Part shown: one piece after another, positions 1-8,276 of the stretch
Position numbering within the stretch: position 1 is the stretch's first letter
Layout of the letters: every line of letters starts with the position of its first letter
NCBI GenBank assembly: GCA_044234005.1
Contig: JBIIJE010000002.1
Span: 1-64,000 of the forward strand
Source of the DNA: OLB11 sp044234005
GTDB lineage: Bacteria; Bacteroidota; Bacteroidia; Chitinophagales; Chitinophagaceae
Length of the DNA: 64,000 bases
Reading direction: 5' to 3'
Made by a program: the position numbers and the translations under genes
Notes under the pieces: generated by a model
What the model saw: the letters and a program-made list of their open reading frames with translations, nothing else
What the model was told of the DNA's origin: nothing
Database searches by the model: none

Positions 1-291
1 AATAAAAAATTGATGAATCAACCTATTCGAATTGGGTCGAAACAAACTTATAGAATTATTATTGATGTCATATTGCAGCTCAAATTCTTCAACACGATTA
101 AAATCGTCATTATAGTTAAACCAATATAAATAACCATCAGGTGTAATTTCTACTTTGTAATTAGTTGAAGCATATCCATTCAACTTCCAAATTCCAGGTA
201 ATAGGTTTTGCGGAATTCGGTTATCTTGATTGACTACAACACAACTTGTGAAAAATAAACTTAACAAAGTAATTAGCATTAAATTTTTCAT
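1..291 (-). CDS. Small lipoprotein, hypothetical (3' end outside window)
   Basis: The frame is open from an ATG at 291 to the window edge, giving 97 residues without a stop. The N-terminus is a lipoprotein signal: a short Lys-Asn start, a hydrophobic stretch, and a lipobox-like FTSC with the acylated cysteine at residue 17. The rest is aromatic and polar (PGIWKLNG, DGYLYWFNY) and looks like a small lipocalin-like beta-sheet domain of the kind common in Bacteroidota lipoproteins, but I do not recognise a named family. The C-terminus lies beyond base 1, so full length is unknown. Confidence 0.6.
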   Translation of the reverse strand, partial: MKNLMLITLLSLFFTSCVVVNQDNRIPQNLLPGIWKLNGYASTNYKVEITPDGYLYWFNYNDDFNRVEEFELQYDINNNSISLFRPNSNRLIHQFFI

Positions 292-378
292 TTCTAAAAC
301 ATTTAATACTATGACTATGCACTTGGAATTTAGTTAAGCTCTAAAATGCTAATTTCAATGCTTTAACAAATCAATACT

Positions 379-958
379 TTAATTCACTTTTATAAAATCA
401 TTTGTAGGGATTGCAACTTGAGCCTCAAAAAGCGTTTTCAAATTTTCAAGCCCTCCTTGTAAATCCTTGCCTAACATACCTTCCATATCCATTGTTAAAA
501 GCATTAGGTTAGACGGATAAGGCATATTCCCATGAAACACCCAAGTAACCTTAGTCGTATGTTCAGTTTCTATTTCTGTTTTTAAATATGCTTCTGAAGT
601 ACTTTCAAATGGTTTTATAAATCGCACTTCATAGTCAATACGCTCATTGGGGGTTATTTTTTTTATCTCTTGCTCTCCTGTTCCAACACTATCACTCGTA
701 CTTTCCCATCCTGAGATAAAGCCTACTTCGGCATCTGTACCTCTAATACTTTTTTTCATATTGGGATCCATTTTCGCCCAAATACTAAAATTTTCTTGAT
801 TTTTTTAAGTATTTAACATAATCAAAAACTGTAGCTCTACCTTTATTGATGACTAAATTTCGCTCTACTGTTTAATCCTTTTTCATAAAAGCTGCAGCAA
901 TCAAGCCTATTGCAACTATACCTATTACAGTAAACAATAAATATTTAAGTATTTTCAT
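379..958 (-). pseudogene. SRPBCC (START-like) family protein, disrupted by a stop and a frameshift
   Basis: Read from the ATG at 958, the protein starts with an N-terminal membrane anchor (MKILKYLLFTVIGIVAIGL) and then MKKD, as in Bacteroidota SRPBCC/polyketide-cyclase-like proteins. Codon 29 is TAA (872-874), where the family usually has Tyr (KDYTVER). A 7-A run on the coding strand (800-806 on +) then shifts the frame; with six As the reading becomes LKNQENFSIWAKMDPNMKK, which joins exactly to the long downstream frame. The rest (EQEIKKI, RIDYEVRFIKPFE, WVFHGNMPYPSNLM) is the normal C-terminal part of the family and ends at 379. A shorter product from the internal ATG at 771 would lack the anchor and the first strands. 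Two independent lesions argue for a real pseudogene rather than a single read error. Confidence 0.8.
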
Positions 959-1073
959 AAATCTATTTTGTGACATAAAGATCATAATTTAGGTCTAATA
1001 TGCAAGATTTTACCTACTTCTTTACTAAAATTAATCATTTATCTTATTTACTAAGCTAGGATTGAATTGAAAT

Positions 1074-1103
1074 TTTGGCAACACGTGAAAAAAATTATCT
1101 TTG
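1074..1103 (+). promoter_or_regulatory. Bacteroidota-type promoter of the DUF3467-guaA run
   Basis: TTTG at 1074-1077 is followed after 18 bases by TATCTTTG at 1096-1103. This matches the Bacteroidota sigma factor consensus TTTG-N17-19-TAnnTTTG. Only three bases separate the -7 element from the ATG at 1107, so the transcript is probably leaderless or nearly so. Confidence 0.75.
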
Positions 1104-1106
1104 CGC

Positions 1107-1421
1107 ATGCAAAATAATGAACCACAAGAAAATCAGCTCAATATCGAATTGAGCGAAGAAATAGCAGAAGGCGTATATGCTAACCTTGCTATTATAACAC
1201 ACTCAAATGCCGAATTTATTGTTGATTTTATCAATGTAATGCCAAACGCGCCTAAAGCAAAAGTAAAATCACGTATTATACTTACGCCTCAGCACGCCAA
1301 AAGATTAATGAAAGCAATGGTCGATAATGTTCAAAAATTCGAACAAGTTCACGGCAATATCAAGGATGTAGAGCCTGTTTCGATACCTATGCAATTTGGT
1401 GGACCTAAAGCTCAAGCTTAA
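1107..1421 (+). CDS. DUF3467 family protein
   Basis: A 104-residue acidic soluble protein of the DUF3467 family, found across Bacteroidota; its function is unknown. Family features visible are QLNIELSEEIAEGVYANLAIITHS near the N-terminus, the EFIVDFINVMP strand, KSRIILTPQHAKRLM, and a C-terminus ending in IPMQFGGPKAQA. I chose the ATG at 1107; an in-frame TTG at 1101 lies inside the promoter -7 element and is unlikely. It stops 10 bases before guaA and probably shares its transcript. Confidence 0.85.
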   Translation: MQNNEPQENQLNIELSEEIAEGVYANLAIITHSNAEFIVDFINVMPNAPKAKVKSRIILTPQHAKRLMKAMVDNVQKFEQVHGNIKDVEPVSIPMQFGGPKAQA

Positions 1422-1431
1422 TTATGCAATT

Positions 1432-2970
1432 ATGATTGATAAAATTATCATCCTTGACTTTGGCTCGCAATACACACAGCTGATTGCACGTAATATTCGT
1501 GAATTAAATGTCTATTGTGAAATCATTCCATTTCATCAAAATATAAATTTTGAAAATGAAAACATTAAAGGAATTATTTTATCAGGTAGTCCTTGCTCGG
1601 TTAATCAAGAAGATGCGCCTTGGATTGATGTACAACATTTTGTAAGGCAGGTCCCAATTTTGGGCATTTGCTATGGAGCGCAGCTCACAACAAAAATATT
1701 TGGCGGCAATGTTGAAAAATCAAACTCACGTGAGTATGGAAGAGCGCATTTAAAAACAATAAATCAACAACATGCTATTTTCAAAGGCATTGAAGTTGAT
1801 AATATAGTATGGATGAGTCATGCAGATACGATTACCGAACTCGCTCCTAATGCCACATCGATAGCCACTACAGCCAATATCCCTGTGGCAGCTTTTGAAA
1901 TAAATGATTCACCGAATCCATTAATAGGCTTGCAATTCCATCCTGAGGTTACACATTCTCAGCACGGAAAAGAAATCATTAAAAATTTCGTAATCGATAT
2001 ATGTCGATGCAAACAAGATTGGACACCCAATAATTACATTGAAGATACGGTTAAGCACATTCAACAACAAGTTGGCGAGCAAAAAGTAATTATGGCATTA
2101 AGTGGTGGTGTAGATAGTACAGTTGCAGCTATGCTTATTCATAAGGCGATTGGCAAAAACTTATATTGCATTTTTGTGGATAATGGTTTACTTCGTAAAA
2201 ATGAATTTGAAAAAGTTTTGCACGACTATGAAATATTAGGGTTGCAAATAAAAGGTGTCGATGCTTCTGAACAATTTTATAATGAACTTGCTGGCATTAC
2301 AGATCCAGAGCAAAAAAGGAAAATAATTGGCAAACTATTTATAGATGTTTTTCAACAAGAAGCTTCAAAGTTAAATGACATCCGATTTTTAGGTCAAGGT
2401 ACGATTTATCCAGATGTCATCGAAAGCGTTTCGGTGAATGGACCTTCGGTAATGATTAAGTCTCATCATAATGTGGGAGGTCTGCCTGAAAAAATGAATA
2501 TGCAACTGATTGAACCATTAAGAAGTTTATTCAAAGACGAAGTGCGTCGAATCGGAACAGCATTAGGACTACCCGCTAATTTTATTCAACGCCATCCATT
2601 TCCGGGACCAGGTTTAGGCATTCGTATCCTTGGCGAAGTAAATTCAGACAAGGTAAAAATGCTGCAAGAAGCTGATGATATTTACATCCAACATTTACAT
2701 AAACATAATTTATACCATAGTATTTGGCAAGCAGGCACAATATTATTGCCTGTTCAAAGTGTGGGAGTGATGGGCGATGAGCGAACCTACGAATATACAA
2801 TTGCGCTTCGTGCTGTAACAAGTGTTGATGGCATGACAGCAGACTGGGCGCACATTCCGTATGAAATTCTAGCCCTTATTTCGAACGAAATTATTAATCG
2901 AGTAAAAGGTATTAATCGAGTTGTGTATGACATTAGTTCAAAACCGCCTGCTACGATCGAATGGGAGTAA
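1432..2970 (+). CDS. guaA: GMP synthase (glutamine-hydrolysing)
   Basis: Converts XMP, ATP and glutamine to GMP in the last step of guanine nucleotide synthesis; cytoplasmic. The 512-residue protein has the class I glutamine amidotransferase domain first: GICYGAQ with nucleophile Cys80, and HPEV with His170 and Glu172 completing the triad. The ATP-pyrophosphatase domain follows with the P-loop SGGVDST at 224-230. The C-terminal dimerisation domain ends in the conserved KPPATIEWE, so the gene is complete. The start at 1432 gives the family N-terminus MxxKIIILDFGSQYTQLIAR; the longer in-frame start at 1396 overlaps DUF3467 and is rejected. Confidence 0.98.
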   Translation: MIDKIIILDFGSQYTQLIARNIRELNVYCEIIPFHQNINFENENIKGIILSGSPCSVNQEDAPWIDVQHFVRQVPILGICYGAQLTTKIFGGNVEKSNSREYGRAHLKTINQQHAIFKGIEVDNIVWMSHADTITELAPNATSIATTANIPVAAFEINDSPNPLIGLQFHPEVTHSQHGKEIIKNFVIDICRCKQDWTPNNYIEDTVKHIQQQVGEQKVIMALSGGVDSTVAAMLIHKAIGKNLYCIFVDNGLLRKNEFEKVLHDYEILGLQIKGVDASEQFYNELAGITDPEQKRKIIGKLFIDVFQQEASKLNDIRFLGQGTIYPDVIESVSVNGPSVMIKSHHNVGGLPEKMNMQLIEPLRSLFKDEVRRIGTALGLPANFIQRHPFPGPGLGIRILGEVNSDKVKMLQEADDIYIQHLHKHNLYHSIWQAGTILLPVQSVGVMGDERTYEYTIALRAVTSVDGMTADWAHIPYEILALISNEIINRVKGINRVVYDISSKPPATIEWE

Positions 2971-2998
2971 ACAGATCAAATCAAAAAAATCATTTAAG

Positions 2999-4228
2999 AT
3001 GTATAAAATACTCATTTGCCTTTTGCTTTCTGGATTCATTTTCACAGCTTCAGCGCAACGCAAAACCTCAGGCGATAAGGATGAAAAAAACACAACTATT
3101 ACAATCATAAATAAAGCTAAGGAAGAACTTTACCCACTAGCTACTAAAAAAGAGAGGTATAAAATTGCAATCTTTTCACCTATGTATCTTGATTCCACCG
3201 AATGGGATAAAAATTTAGTGAGACTTCCTAAATTCATGATACCTGGTATCGATTTTTACCAAGGTGTTCGAATAGCGGCAGATTCACTAGAGAAACAAGG
3301 CTACAAAATAGACCTTTATATCTTCGACAGTAAATCAAGTTATTTAGACGTGAAAAACATGATCGAATCTGACAAATTAGATTCAATGGATTTAATCATA
3401 GGTAATGCGAGTGTCACAGATTTGAAACTTCTCGCGAACTTTGCTAAGGTCAAAAAAATAAATTTTGTGTCAGCCGTATCTCCTTCAGATGCGGGTCAAA
3501 CAGACAATCCTTACTTCACAATTTTACAACCTCGCTTATCTTCTCATATTGAAGCGATACACAAGCATATCAACAAACGTTATTCCGAAGACAATGTAAT
3601 CTATATTCATGGTTCATCAACTGCTGAAATGAATGGCTTGAACTATTTTAAAAATGATATTTTAAATACCTTACCCGCAAGATTTTCATCTTATGAGCTG
3701 AAAAACGAAGAAATTACCTCCAAAGAAATCATTAAAAAAATTGACAGCTTTTATAACACAACAATTATTCTTGGTACACTCGATCCCGAAGTAACCTATA
3801 CTAATTTACAGGTATTACTACCCCTTGCGAAACGTTTTAAATTAAAAGTTTATTGTATGCCCACCACCGAGGCTCTGAAAAGTTTAAATAAAGCAGATGA
3901 GTTTCCATCCATGCCTATCTACTATACGACCTCATATATGATAGACCAAGTAACACCTGCCAGCCAGTACGTAAACAAGAAGTATAAATCACTCATGGGA
4001 AGTACTCCTTCAGATGTGGTTTACAAAGGATTTGAAAGTATGTACTTTTTCTCAAGCCTATTGCGTAAAAATGGCACCCCTTTTAACAAATTTCTGAGTG
4101 ACAATTCATCCACCTTCATAACGCCTTATAAAATACTTGCGGTGAAAGACGAAGGGAAATTGATGTTTTATGAAAACAAATTTCTGTACCTCTTGAAACA
4201 TGAAGATGGTGTGATGACCTATGAATAA
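2999..4228 (+). CDS. Secreted periplasmic-binding-fold (type 1) protein, LivJ-like
   Basis: A 409-residue exported protein with signal peptide MYKILICLLLSGFIFTASAQ. After a short linker the body resembles the substrate-binding fold of branched-chain amino acid receptors: RYKIAIFSPMYLD, GIDFYQGVRIAADSLEKQG, DLIIGNASVTDLKLLANFA, then the second lobe around VIYIHGSS and TTIILGTLDPE. Bacteroidota commonly carry this type without a cognate permease, sometimes fused to LysM domains, and none is seen here. It begins 28 bases after guaA and is probably co-transcribed. The ligand is unknown. I chose the ATG at 2999 because it gives the signal peptide; the longer in-frame start at 2921 lies inside guaA. 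Confidence 0.8.
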   Translation: MYKILICLLLSGFIFTASAQRKTSGDKDEKNTTITIINKAKEELYPLATKKERYKIAIFSPMYLDSTEWDKNLVRLPKFMIPGIDFYQGVRIAADSLEKQGYKIDLYIFDSKSSYLDVKNMIESDKLDSMDLIIGNASVTDLKLLANFAKVKKINFVSAVSPSDAGQTDNPYFTILQPRLSSHIEAIHKHINKRYSEDNVIYIHGSSTAEMNGLNYFKNDILNTLPARFSSYELKNEEITSKEIIKKIDSFYNTTIILGTLDPEVTYTNLQVLLPLAKRFKLKVYCMPTTEALKSLNKADEFPSMPIYYTTSYMIDQVTPASQYVNKKYKSLMGSTPSDVVYKGFESMYFFSSLLRKNGTPFNKFLSDNSSTFITPYKILAVKDEGKLMFYENKFLYLLKHEDGVMTYE

Positions 4229-4259
4229 TTTATTAAAAATTGGATTCAATCCTAATTAC

Positions 4260-4979
4260 TTAGATAAGACTCACTTCATTTGATTTTACTTGATTCATAG
4301 TATCTGTTTCAACAATTCCATCACGCAAACGAATAATACGCCTGGCATGCAAAGCAATCTCTTCTTCATGAGTTACTAAGACTACAGTATTGCCATTAGC
4401 ATGTATGCTTGAGAAAATGTCCATAATCTCAATCGAAGTTTTAGAATCTAAATTACCTGTTGGCTCATCAGCTAAAATAATGCTTGGCTTATTTACCAAA
4501 GCTCTTGCAATAGCAACACGTTGGCATTGCCCACCGGAAAGTTCATTGGGTTTATGATGCCATCGATCCGCTAAGTTCACTTGCTCCAAATAATATTTTG
4601 CTTGTTGTTCTCGTTCTTTCTTTGAAATACCAGCATAAACTAAGGGTAACGCTACATTTTCCAATGCTGATAAGCGTGGCAATAAATTAAATTGTTGAAA
4701 CACAAATCCAATTTCTTTGTTTCTTATAATTGCTAACTCATCATCTAACATGCTACTTACATCATTTCCATTCAATACATAACTTCCTTTGGTAGGTGTA
4801 TCAAGACACCCCATAATATTCATCAAGGTAGACTTTCCCGAACCCGATGGGCCCATTAAAGCCACGTATTCGTTTCGATGAATATTCAGATTCAGTCCTT
4901 TCAAAACCTCGATAATTTGCTTACCAAGCTCATATTGTTTGTATAAATTTGTTATTTGTATGACTGTATTTGATATCAT
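4260..4979 (-). CDS. ABC transporter ATP-binding protein (MacB/LolD type)
   Basis: A 239-residue ATPase of the MacB/LolD/FtsE branch. Walker A is GPSGSGKST (43-51), the Q-loop Gln is at 95, the signature LSGGQ at 147-151, Walker B with DEPTGNLD at 171-178, and the switch histidine in VTHE. This branch works with FtsX-type permeases in lipoprotein sorting, macrolide export or envelope remodelling. No permease is adjacent; the MacB-like permease at 40785-42035 is the only candidate partner in the window, 36 kb away. It is transcribed divergently from cdaA with a 34-base gap. Confidence 0.93.
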   Translation of the reverse strand: MISNTVIQITNLYKQYELGKQIIEVLKGLNLNIHRNEYVALMGPSGSGKSTLMNIMGCLDTPTKGSYVLNGNDVSSMLDDELAIIRNKEIGFVFQQFNLLPRLSALENVALPLVYAGISKKEREQQAKYYLEQVNLADRWHHKPNELSGGQCQRVAIARALVNKPSIILADEPTGNLDSKTSIEIMDIFSSIHANGNTVVLVTHEEEIALHARRIIRLRDGIVETDTMNQVKSNEVSLI

Positions 4980-4999
4980 GTGGAGCTAGGTAAAAATAC

Positions 5000-5007
5000 T
5001 ATATTTG
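5000..5007 (+). promoter_or_regulatory. -7 element upstream of cdaA
   Basis: TATATTTG fits TAnnTTTG and ends six bases before the cdaA ATG, predicting an almost leaderless mRNA. No TTTG lies at the usual 17-19 base spacing (the nearest, at 4969-4972, is 27 bases away), so the -33 element is weak. Confidence 0.5.
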
Positions 5008-5013
5008 TAGGCT

Positions 5014-5817
5014 ATGCAAGAAGAAATTATTAATTATTTTCGACACTTCTCTTTTAACGAACTACTTGATGTATCACTTGTACTTTTAATCGTTTTTCAG
5101 CTTTATAGGGCTTTACGGGGGAGCATCGCATTTAATATTTTTATTGGTGCAATTGTAATTTATATTTTATGGATTATAGTAAACCGATTACAAATGCCAC
5201 TCATGAGCGAAATATTGGATCGGCTCGTAAGTATTGGATTAATCAGCATGATTGTTGTTTTTCAACCTGAAATCAGAAAATTCTTGATTCATTTAGGAAG
5301 AAGATCTCCATTTGGCAAAACAGGGATTTTATCGAAATTCTTTCAATCCAACTCTTTGAATAAGTATATTATTGAGGAAGAAGTGATTGAAGAAATTAGC
5401 CAAGCATTGATGCATTTAAAGCTACGCGGATTAGGTGCAATCTTGGTAATCGCGAGAAGTGATAAATTTGAGTTCGATACGAATACGGGCTCTGTCATAA
5501 ATGGAACTGTAAGTGCTAAATTATTAGAAAGCATTTTCTCGAAAACAAGTCCGCTGCATGATGGTGCTGTACTCATCGACAAAGACAATTTGCTAGCGGC
5601 TGGCATTGTTTTGCCTGTTAGCGAAAGTAACGATTTGCCATCAAACATTGGTCTTAGGCATCGCTCAGCCGTAGGGGCTTCCGAACATAGCGATGTTTTA
5701 GCGGTTGTTTTATCGGAAGAAAACAGCAAACTTTCTTTAGCAACACAAGGTAAAATTATAATGGATGTTGATTTAGAAAAAGTGAAGCAAGCGCTTTTTC
5801 ATGCGATGACCATCTAA
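5014..5817 (+). CDS. cdaA: Diadenylate cyclase CdaA
   Basis: Condenses two ATP into the second messenger c-di-AMP at the inner membrane. The 267-residue protein has three predicted transmembrane segments (about 20-38, 41-57 and 70-85) followed by the DisA_N/DAC domain. The catalytic motifs are DGA (183-185, in SPLHDGAVLID) and RHRSA (215-219). It stands alone on the + strand, between a divergent ABC ATPase and the convergent DUF423 gene, whose stop overlaps its own by four bases. The folP neighbour often seen next to it in Bacteroidota is absent. Confidence 0.95.
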   Translation: MQEEIINYFRHFSFNELLDVSLVLLIVFQLYRALRGSIAFNIFIGAIVIYILWIIVNRLQMPLMSEILDRLVSIGLISMIVVFQPEIRKFLIHLGRRSPFGKTGILSKFFQSNSLNKYIIEEEVIEEISQALMHLKLRGLGAILVIARSDKFEFDTNTGSVINGTVSAKLLESIFSKTSPLHDGAVLIDKDNLLAAGIVLPVSESNDLPSNIGLRHRSAVGASEHSDVLAVVLSEENSKLSLATQGKIIMDVDLEKVKQALFHAMTI

Positions 5818-6209
5818 AATTTAGACTTCAACCGAAACAACTCAACTAAAAGAATCCCCCAAGCTGTAATAAAAAAAACACCCCCTATAGGCGTTAAAAG
5901 CCCTAAACCACTCAAGCCTATACTACCATTACTTTTCAGCATACAGAGTGCGTAAATAGATCCCGAGAATAATACAACACCTGAGGCAAAAAGAAGAACT
6001 ACCCAACGCAGTGAATTCTTGATGAAACCTTGTAAGAGACCTGCGACCAACAGCGCAATTCCATGATAAAATTGATACCGAACACCCGTTTCAAAGCTTG
6101 TAAGCAATTCGGGTGTGAAAATAGTTTTTAAATAATGCGCACCAAAAGCGCCCAAAACAACGCTGGTCATCGCAAAAATGCATCCCAATAACAAAGCCGA
6201 CTTATTCAT
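5814..6209 (-). CDS. DUF423 family membrane protein
   Basis: A 131-residue integral membrane protein with about four hydrophobic segments. The N-terminal part, with the glycine-rich GAFGAHYLK and then GVRYQFYHGIALL, is diagnostic for DUF423 (YgdD-like). The family's function is not established. It overlaps the 3' end of the shikimate kinase gene by eight bases and is probably translated with it. The ATG at 6209 gives a normal-length product. Confidence 0.9.
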   Translation of the reverse strand: MNKSALLLGCIFAMTSVVLGAFGAHYLKTIFTPELLTSFETGVRYQFYHGIALLVAGLLQGFIKNSLRWVVLLFASGVVLFSGSIYALCMLKSNGSIGLSGLGLLTPIGGVFFITAWGILLVELFRLKSKF

Positions 6210-6702
6210 AATTTAATAATAGATGGGCAAAGTTAGCTTCTGTTAAATCAAATATGGATACAGTTTTGTGACTTTGTTCATAAAAATATTTTCTATGTTC
6301 TAATAGCCGCTGCATCTCAAGTTTAAAATCGGTCGCTTGAGTCAACGGCCTATTTTCATCGTTATTCTTTAAAAAAGGATGATTCTCTATAGAATTTATC
6401 AACAAATACACGACTTGACCAGACTCCTTCATCAGCTGCATATTCCCTCTATAACAAGGAGTTCCACCGCCACAAGCCATTACAAAATTTTCAGATGATT
6501 GAACGATACCTTGCAAGCTAACTTGCTCAATATCTCGAAAATAATCTTCAGTTTTAGATTTGAAAATTTTATGAATTTCCATGCCCTCAAGCAATTCTAT
6601 TTCTTTATCTAAATCATAAAAACGAACACCCATGTGGTTCGCCAATTTTTCACCCCAAAAAGACTTACCCACAGCCATAAACCCTACTAGAAATATTCGC
6701 AT
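6202..6702 (-). CDS. aroK: Shikimate kinase
   Basis: Phosphorylates shikimate at O3 in the chorismate pathway; cytoplasmic. The 166-residue protein has Walker A GFMAVGKS (7-14), the shikimate-binding FRDIE region, the Walker B-like GGGTP loop and a lid arginine in ENRPL. The usual DTD motif reads YDLD, and the residue after GKS is Phe instead of Thr; both are tolerable variations in Bacteroidota. It is first in a two-gene run with DUF423. Confidence 0.93.
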   Translation of the reverse strand: MRIFLVGFMAVGKSFWGEKLANHMGVRFYDLDKEIELLEGMEIHKIFKSKTEDYFRDIEQVSLQGIVQSSENFVMACGGGTPCYRGNMQLMKESGQVVYLLINSIENHPFLKNNDENRPLTQATDFKLEMQRLLEHRKYFYEQSHKTVSIFDLTEANFAHLLLNYE

Positions 6703-6828
6703 AAATTATTTAACATTTGTAAACTAAAACACTTGGAACCTTTTCGGATACATGAATGTAAAAGCAATACTAAGTAAGATAAACTATTTGATGCTTCCAA
6801 AATTAAGTTGAAAATTCGCAGAACAATT

Positions 6829-8271
6829 ATGATAAAACATATTCTACTCTTCATTTTTTCTATGAGTGTTTTAAACGCCTCAGCAAACGAATCGTTGGTA
6901 TTGAAACAACGAAATGGAGTTTCATTTATCATACATGAAGTAAATGAAGGAGAGACAATACTTCAAATAGCAAAAGATTACTTAATAAAACCTGCACTTT
7001 TATCTCAATTCAATCACATAGATAATACTATAAAATTAGCTCTTGGCTCAAATTTAGAAATTCCACTCACAGAAACTAATTTTTTTAAATTTGCCAGTTT
7101 AACTGAAAGAGGAGGTTTCACAAAAGTCTTTTATGAATTAGAGCGAGAGTCTTCGGCGCAAGAGATTTGTAAACAGTTTGGAATAGCATCTGAGGCATTT
7201 TTCAAGTGGAATAACTCCAAAGTTGAATCTTATTATGAATCAGGGTATCAAGTGGTAGTTGGCTGGTTGAAAAGAAATTATCCGTATATGGATAATTCCA
7301 AAGAATCTAAAAAAGGTATTGAAGTAATACCGCAGGAGAAGGCGAAACAAAATTCCGAAAATTATTCTCAATCTGCTCACACTAAAAAGGGGATTCAAGA
7401 AAAAATATCTACAGCCGGCCAAACGATAGCTTCGGAATCCAAAAGTATATGGAATAAAACGAAAAAAACTCTCGCGAGAAAGCCTGATAAAAGAAAAATG
7501 GCTGAAAAGGAATCCAATGCAAAAGAAAATAAAAATGCTGCCAAAAGCTCGAATGAAAAAAGTAGTTTCTCAGACCAGTTGAGTGAGTTAAAAATTGGAC
7601 TAAGTAAAAAACCATCAAAAAGCAAAGAAGAGTTGGCAATTGAAAATAAAAATTCGGAAGAGAGAATAAGGCGTAATGCGAAGCAAAAATGGAATCAATT
7701 TGAAAATTGGACTATGGAGCAAAAAGACAAACTTCAAAGAAAACCAAGCTATGCCGATAATTATACAAGAAGTGAAGAGCTGAAGAAAAATACGTATTCA
7801 TCAAAGTCCAATGAAAAATCGAATACTCAAAAAACTAAAACGATAAAAATCACGAAAAAACCTTCAGATAAAGAAAATACACCTAATAAGAATAAATCTG
7901 AACTAGATGGTAATTTACCAAATCACGAAGAGGAATATAACAAAGAAACACCTGCTCAAGTTACTAAAAAGGAAATTGTGAAAGAAAACGAAAGCAAAAT
8001 TGTGACTTTTAAAAATTCCAAAAATGGCAAAGCCTCCTATTTCTTTAGCGGTCCAAAAGAAGGCAAATTTTATGCGGTTACATCACTAGCGAATAAAGGC
8101 AGCTTAATAAAAGTTACTTGCCTCGAAACTAATAAAAGTATTATGGCAGAAGTAATTTCTGTTTTACCTGCAAGTGATGCTGCCAGAGGTTTATTGATAA
8201 AAATTAGCGACAACGCGAAATTGGCTCTTAAACAAAAATCTACTACATTTAATACCAAGGTTAGCTACTAA
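6829..8271 (+). CDS. Secreted LysM / DPBB (RlpA-like) cell-wall protein with a long basic linker
   Basis: A 480-residue exported protein with signal peptide MIKHILLFIFSMSVLNASA. A LysM-like module (NEGETILQIAKDYLI) suggests peptidoglycan binding, and a second similar segment (SSAQEICKQFGIASEAFFKWN) follows. About 220 residues of Lys/Ser/Glu/Asn-rich, low-complexity linker lead to a C-terminal double-psi beta-barrel like RlpA/expansin (GKASYFFSGPKEGKFYAV, LIKVTCLETNKS, LLIKISDNAKLAL). Catalytic residues of lytic RlpA are not obvious, so an enzymatic role is uncertain. I chose ATG 6829 over the upstream TTG at 6808 because it gives a clean signal peptide. The GT9 gene starts five bases downstream. 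Confidence 0.8.
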   Translation: MIKHILLFIFSMSVLNASANESLVLKQRNGVSFIIHEVNEGETILQIAKDYLIKPALLSQFNHIDNTIKLALGSNLEIPLTETNFFKFASLTERGGFTKVFYELERESSAQEICKQFGIASEAFFKWNNSKVESYYESGYQVVVGWLKRNYPYMDNSKESKKGIEVIPQEKAKQNSENYSQSAHTKKGIQEKISTAGQTIASESKSIWNKTKKTLARKPDKRKMAEKESNAKENKNAAKSSNEKSSFSDQLSELKIGLSKKPSKSKEELAIENKNSEERIRRNAKQKWNQFENWTMEQKDKLQRKPSYADNYTRSEELKKNTYSSKSNEKSNTQKTKTIKITKKPSDKENTPNKNKSELDGNLPNHEEEYNKETPAQVTKKEIVKENESKIVTFKNSKNGKASYFFSGPKEGKFYAVTSLANKGSLIKVTCLETNKSIMAEVISVLPASDAARGLLIKISDNAKLALKQKSTTFNTKVSY

Positions 8272-8276
8272 GCAAT

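Noticed and set aside
4228..4260. Imperfect palindrome between convergent genes as a terminator
   Set aside because: Weak stem (GGAT/ATCC) and no U-tract.
6687..6932. 81-codon minus-strand ORF
   Set aside because: It overlaps the promoter and start of the LysM/DPBB gene, lacks family resemblance and has shadow-like composition.
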